Part shown: piece by piece, positions 5,123-5,830 of the stretch
Layout: each line of letters starts with the position of its first letter
Numbering within the stretch: position 1 is the first letter of the stretch
Source of the DNA: Vulcanimicrobiota bacterium
GTDB taxonomy: Bacteria > Vulcanimicrobiota > Vulcanimicrobiia > Vulcanimicrobiales > Vulcanimicrobiaceae
Assembly (NCBI GenBank): GCA_019245995.1
Contig: JAFAQW010000212.1
Location: 1-5,830 of the forward strand
Length of the DNA stretch: 5,830 bases
Reading direction: 5' to 3'
The notes under the pieces: model-generated
The model's input: only the letters and a program-made list of their open reading frames with translations
Databases searched by the model: none
Told to the model about the DNA's origin: nothing
Translations under genes and position numbers: made by a program

Positions 5123-5830
5123 GGCCGCTCCTTTCTGCAGGCGAGAATGTCGCCCGCCGCCCGCAGGGAGTCGCGAAAAATGCGGTCGTTCTGGCCCCAC
5201 AGTATGGCGCGTTCGAGCAGCGTCGCGATGCCGGGATTCACGACCGCCCGATACCGGTGTCGCTCGCTGCCGTCGCCGCACACGCTCAAATGAATCGTCT
5301 CTGCTTCGTCGTCGGCTTCCGCCAAAAACCGGACGTTCGCCGACTGCAGCCGCACCGACGAAATCCGCCGCGGCGCGCCCTCTCGCCGGATCTCGAAGGC
5401 AATCTTTTCGCCGTGGCGATCCAAGAACGCATCGTCCGAACAGGTCTTCCACTGTAGGCGGCTCGACAGCCAGCCCAGCAAATAGTACGCCTCCGGATCC
5501 GAGCCGCACGTAACTTCGACGTGCCGCAGCTCGAAGAGCGCGCCGGCGTCTTTGCCGTCGAAGAACGTTGCCACGCTCTCCTGCCACGGCCCCAGCCGGA
5601 GATAGGCCACGTCCGCGAGCGCGAGGTGCGGATGATGCTCGAGATACTCCACCAGCTGGCACAGTGCGGCCCGTTCGTTATCGACGAGCGAGCTATTGTA
5701 CAGCACGATCTGCGCGTGCTGCGCGAGCTGCGCGAACCGTTCGTCGTGCGCGATGTCCCCCGCGACCCACGCCAGAACGAGCGGCGCTTCGGGCGCGCTC
5801 AGCGCCGTGACGGCCGATCGCAGCACCGCG
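5119..5830 (-). CDS. opcA: OpcA, glucose-6-phosphate dehydrogenase assembly/activator protein (5' end off-window)
   Basis: The frame runs off the right edge with no stop, leaving at least 236 C-terminal residues. OpcA proteins in cyanobacteria and actinobacteria are commonly above 300 residues, so the N-terminal part is missing; the GTG at 5826 is therefore probably internal. OpcA binds glucose-6-phosphate dehydrogenase (Zwf) and promotes its assembly or activity at entry to the oxidative pentose phosphate pathway. Recognisable parts, numbered from the codon at 5826, are APLVLAW (14-20), IVLYNSS (40-46) matching the family's V-D-S-s strand, and the hallmark LADVAYLRLGPWQESVATFF (70-89). A sugar-phosphate-like fold region follows. 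The only Cys near the C-terminus is at 230, so I do not see the pair of C-terminal cysteines I recall for redox control in cyanobacterial OpcA. The stop overlaps the pgl start. A zwf gene is expected just beyond the edge. Confidence 0.85.
   Translation of the reverse strand, partial: AVLRSAVTALSAPEAPLVLAWVAGDIAHDERFAQLAQHAQIVLYNSSLVDNERAALCQLVEYLEHHPHLALADVAYLRLGPWQESVATFFDGKDAGALFELRHVEVTCGSDPEAYYLLGWLSSRLQWKTCSDDAFLDRHGEKIAFEIRREGAPRRISSVRLQSANVRFLAEADDEAETIHLSVCGDGSERHRYRAVVNPGIATLLERAILWGQNDRIFRDSLRAAGDILACRKERP
5128..5134 (-). promoter_or_regulatory. Ribosome binding site of pgl
   Basis: Minus-strand AAAGGAG lies five bases before the ATG at 5122, inside the last codons of opcA (which read Cys-Arg-Lys-Glu-Arg-Pro-stop). 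It is the strongest Shine-Dalgarno sequence I see in the window. It decides the pgl start among several upstream in-frame candidates. Confidence 0.8.

Larger units (their letters stand above)
1800..5830 (-). other. Putative operon opcA-pgl-mazEF-hpnK-hpnI
   Basis: Six consecutive minus-strand genes have junctions of -4, 32, -4, 0 and 16 bases, and I see no convincing intrinsic terminator between them. This supports at least partial co-transcription. The 32-base pgl-mazE gap carries its own promoter candidate, so transcription may occur in two blocks: sugar-phosphate genes with read-through, and a toxin-antitoxin/hopanoid block. The grouping is inferred from spacing alone. Confidence 0.55.

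Noticed and set aside
5123..5662. N-terminal extension of pgl by 180 codons
   Set aside because: It is read in a shadow frame through opcA, is Arg/Gly/Ala-rich, and the strong AAAGGAG five bases before ATG 5122 together with family length fixes the real start.

Overview
The window is a GC-rich, gene-dense bacterial segment with seven genes, of which the first and last are cut by the window edges. I see no rRNA, tRNA, CRISPR array, insertion sequence or origin. No gap exceeds about 35 bases, so coding sequence fills almost everything. The gene content (a TolC-type outer-membrane protein, glycosyl-hopanoid enzymes and OpcA next to 6-phosphogluconolactonase) points to a diderm, hopanoid-making bacterium that uses the oxidative pentose phosphate pathway. 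My best guess is an uncultivated GC-rich lineage such as Eremiobacterota/WPS-2. That guess rests on general resemblance and is not established by the sequence.

Plus strand, left third: positions 2-391 encode the C-terminal end of a TolC-family efflux protein. After a 32-base gap comes a polytopic membrane protein of the DUF2079 family (424-1818, GTG start). Its last 19 bases overlap the tail of the convergent gene hpnI.

Minus strand, right two thirds, read from right to left: opcA (5830-5119, 5' end off-window), pgl (5122-4364), a mazE-like antitoxin (4331-4101), a mazF/pemK-like toxin (4104-3775), hpnK (3774-2920) and hpnI (2903-1800). The junctions are very tight: ATGA overlap, 32 bp, ATGA overlap, 0 bp and 16 bp. 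This suggests one transcript, with a second promoter just upstream of mazE. OpcA and Pgl serve the first steps of the oxidative pentose phosphate pathway, and a zwf gene is expected just outside the window. HpnI and HpnK would add N-acetylglucosamine to bacteriohopanetetrol and then deacetylate it, giving glucosaminyl-hopanoid.

The most unusual points are these. A type II toxin-antitoxin pair sits between the sugar-phosphate genes and the hopanoid genes, and the toxin stop codon directly abuts the hpnK start. The toxin gene has much lower GC than everything around it. The mazE promoter appears nearly leaderless and overlaps an inverted repeat. A REP-like palindrome supplies the last seven codons and the stop codon of hpnK.
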